From JASSUD01 sp031963445 (GTDB lineage: Bacteria > Pseudomonadota > Gammaproteobacteria > Burkholderiales > Burkholderiaceae), in assembly GCA_031963445.1 (NCBI GenBank), contig JASSUH010000001.1, forward strand, positions 1,116,001 to 1,180,000: a stretch of DNA of 64,000 bases, written 5' to 3'. This document shows positions 62,806 to 64,000 of this stretch, piece by piece. The position numbers and the translations under genes are program-made. Within the stretch, counting starts at the first letter, position 1, and each line of letters opens with the position of its first letter. The notes beneath the pieces are model-generated. The model made no database searches and was not told the origin of the DNA. It worked only from the letters and a program-made list of their open reading frames with translations.

Positions 62806-64000
62806 AAACGCAATGTATTGCTAAGGAATCTCTGCATAACCTTGGTAGCGAGGCCTCTAAAAAAGAGGGGCATGATGTCGCTGCAGGAGTGATACGGAAA
62901 TTCCTCAGAACGATGCCTTTTTTATTGAAGTGCCTTTGGTCGAATACTTGGTCTGCCCATTTTCAAGTGCTGACGGCGATAGCCTGCATAGGCACTGCGA
63001 TTGGCATCAGCGTCATTACACCGGTATTGCTCAAATATCTAATCGAAGTCTTATCTGCTCCATCCCCTTCCGTGATAACTGCCTACATACTGTGCGCGGC
63101 TTATGGTGGGGCATGGTTTCTGTCACAAGCATTGCGGCGTGGTGAGCAATATCTATTATTAGTGATTAATGAGCGTATCAAACGCACCGTCACGCTCAAT
63201 TACGTGAGCCAACTGCTCAACCAACCTGCTTTAGCACTCAGCGAACATCAAACTGGAACAGCCGCGAGCGAAGTCAGACGTGCGCAAGACAGCATCATGC
63301 GCGCACTGATCGGTATTTTCTGGAGCATTGCGCCGCTTTGCATTGAAATCATATTTGCGGGTTGCGTCGTGTTTGCGTTGTTTGGCGCGCTCTATGCTTT
63401 TGTATTGCTAGGATTTTTATTCGCTTATCTTGGCTTCACCGCGGTGACCGTACAACGTAGTGCGAAGCTACAACGTCAAGGTAACCTTGCTACCGACCGT
63501 GCCTCAGCCCGTTTGGTCGATGTGCTGACGCATGTGCAAACCATCAAAGCTTTTGCGAATGAAGCGAGTGAGTTAACCCAACTCGATCGCAATTTTCAAA
63601 CTAGTGAGCAAATCAACAACCGCACCAATCGTGTGATGGAATTATTTGGGACGCTGCAACTGCTAATCCTCGGCGCTGCGTTAGCGACACTGACTTTATT
63701 GGCTTGCCGAGATATCCTCGTGCATCGATTGACGGTTGGCGATTTCGCTTTATTAAGCAGCTACTTGCTGCAATTTACGTTGCCGCTCGGTGCTTTTGGA
63801 TATGCGATACGAGAAGCGCAGTTAGGTATGTTTAACCTGGGCGAGCTGCTGGACAAATTGCAAGCACGGCATCAATTTAAACCCACGCATCAATCACTAT
63901 TTAAACAAGCCCCATCGATCGAATTTCGGCAGGCAAGTTTTCGTCATGTATCAGGCAAACGCATCTTAGAACAAGCCAATTTTTTCATCCCTGCTGGTGC
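62802..64000 (+). CDS. Lasso peptide ABC exporter, 3' end outside the window
   Basis: An open frame of at least 399 codons running off the right edge. After a ~35-residue hydrophilic start it has the type I ABC exporter membrane domain: segments near VLTAIACIGTAIGISVITPV, ITAYILCAAYGGAWFL, FALFGALYAFVLLGFLFAYL, LILGAALATLTLLA. The coupling-helix region SARLVDVLTHVQTIKAFANE is also present. The nucleotide-binding domain begins at the edge (IEFRQASFRHVSGKRILEQA); the Walker motifs lie outside. It would export the mature lasso peptides and give self-immunity (McjD/CapD role). Confidence 0.9.
   Translation, partial: MKTQCIAKESLHNLGSEASKKEGHDVAAGVIRKFLRTMPFLLKCLWSNTWSAHFQVLTAIACIGTAIGISVITPVLLKYLIEVLSAPSPSVITAYILCAAYGGAWFLSQALRRGEQYLLLVINERIKRTVTLNYVSQLLNQPALALSEHQTGTAASEVRRAQDSIMRALIGIFWSIAPLCIEIIFAGCVVFALFGALYAFVLLGFLFAYLGFTAVTVQRSAKLQRQGNLATDRASARLVDVLTHVQTIKAFANEASELTQLDRNFQTSEQINNRTNRVMELFGTLQLLILGAALATLTLLACRDILVHRLTVGDFALLSSYLLQFTLPLGAFGYAIREAQLGMFNLGELLDKLQARHQFKPTHQSLFKQAPSIEFRQASFRHVSGKRILEQANFFIPAG

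Overview
The window looks like a betaproteobacterial (Burkholderiaceae) chromosome of intermediate G+C. The evidence is the gene order prlC - folD - two-component pair - aceE/aceF/lpdA and the divergent tyrB/uvrB pair, both familiar from Burkholderia and its relatives. The many orphan genes with eukaryotic-like modules (F-box, leucine-rich repeats), the intergenic palindromic repeats and the burhizin-like lasso peptide locus suggest a fungal endosymbiont of the Mycoavidus / Glomeribacter / Mycetohabitans type. That assignment is inference.

Left part (1 to about 22.6 kb): the late half of a podovirus-like prophage, nearly intact and all on the + strand: terminase, portal, scaffold, capsid, two tail fibres that share an N-terminal module, holins, adaptor, stabilization protein, internal/ejection proteins, endolysin and an Rz/Rz1 spanin pair with Rz1 embedded in Rz. 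A hicAB toxin-antitoxin pair sits between the ejection gene and the endolysin. Beyond the spanins lie minus-strand cargo genes: a glycine-zipper membrane protein, a frameshifted HTH regulator and a candidate cysteine-protease-like effector.

Middle (22.4 to 27.2 kb): the wreck of a second, related prophage in the same orientation. An integrase stump is joined directly to the C-terminus of the ejection gene, followed by a broken endolysin, a frame-fused spanin pair, a paralogue of the first prophage's cargo protein and an F-box/LRR-like gene. Each prophage ends in the same ~197-bp sequence finishing in a tRNA-3'-end-like stretch, so the block reads as two tandem prophages, the second collapsed by deletion. 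Comparing the two shows which genes are cargo insertions.

27 to 38 kb: an accessory region of isolated, mostly AT-rich orphan genes (an acidic repeat protein, a broken F-box/LRR gene, a frameshifted tandem-repeat membrane protein, small coiled-coil proteins) mixed with housekeeping genes (a mercaptopyruvate-type sulfurtransferase, an O-methyltransferase, the 2-oxoglutarate permease kgtP). Ten copies of a ~29-bp GTTGGGG-stem palindrome lie between genes from 29 kb onward and none was seen in the prophage block.

38 to 59 kb: core genes. These are oligopeptidase A, FolD, a FixL/FixJ-like sensor and regulator, the complete pyruvate dehydrogenase complex, a D-Ala-D-Ala endopeptidase, an aromatic aminotransferase and UvrB. 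Palindromic mini-elements separate aceE, aceF and lpdA, and in two cases the first bases of the element complete the stop codon of the gene.

Right end (59.5 to 64 kb): a lasso peptide cluster with two tandem 42-residue precursors (predicted 15-residue cores with Gly1-Glu8 rings), a fused leader-binding/peptidase B protein, the cyclase C and an ABC exporter D cut by the window edge. A strong hairpin lies between precursors and enzymes and a terminator-like hairpin lies in the leader.
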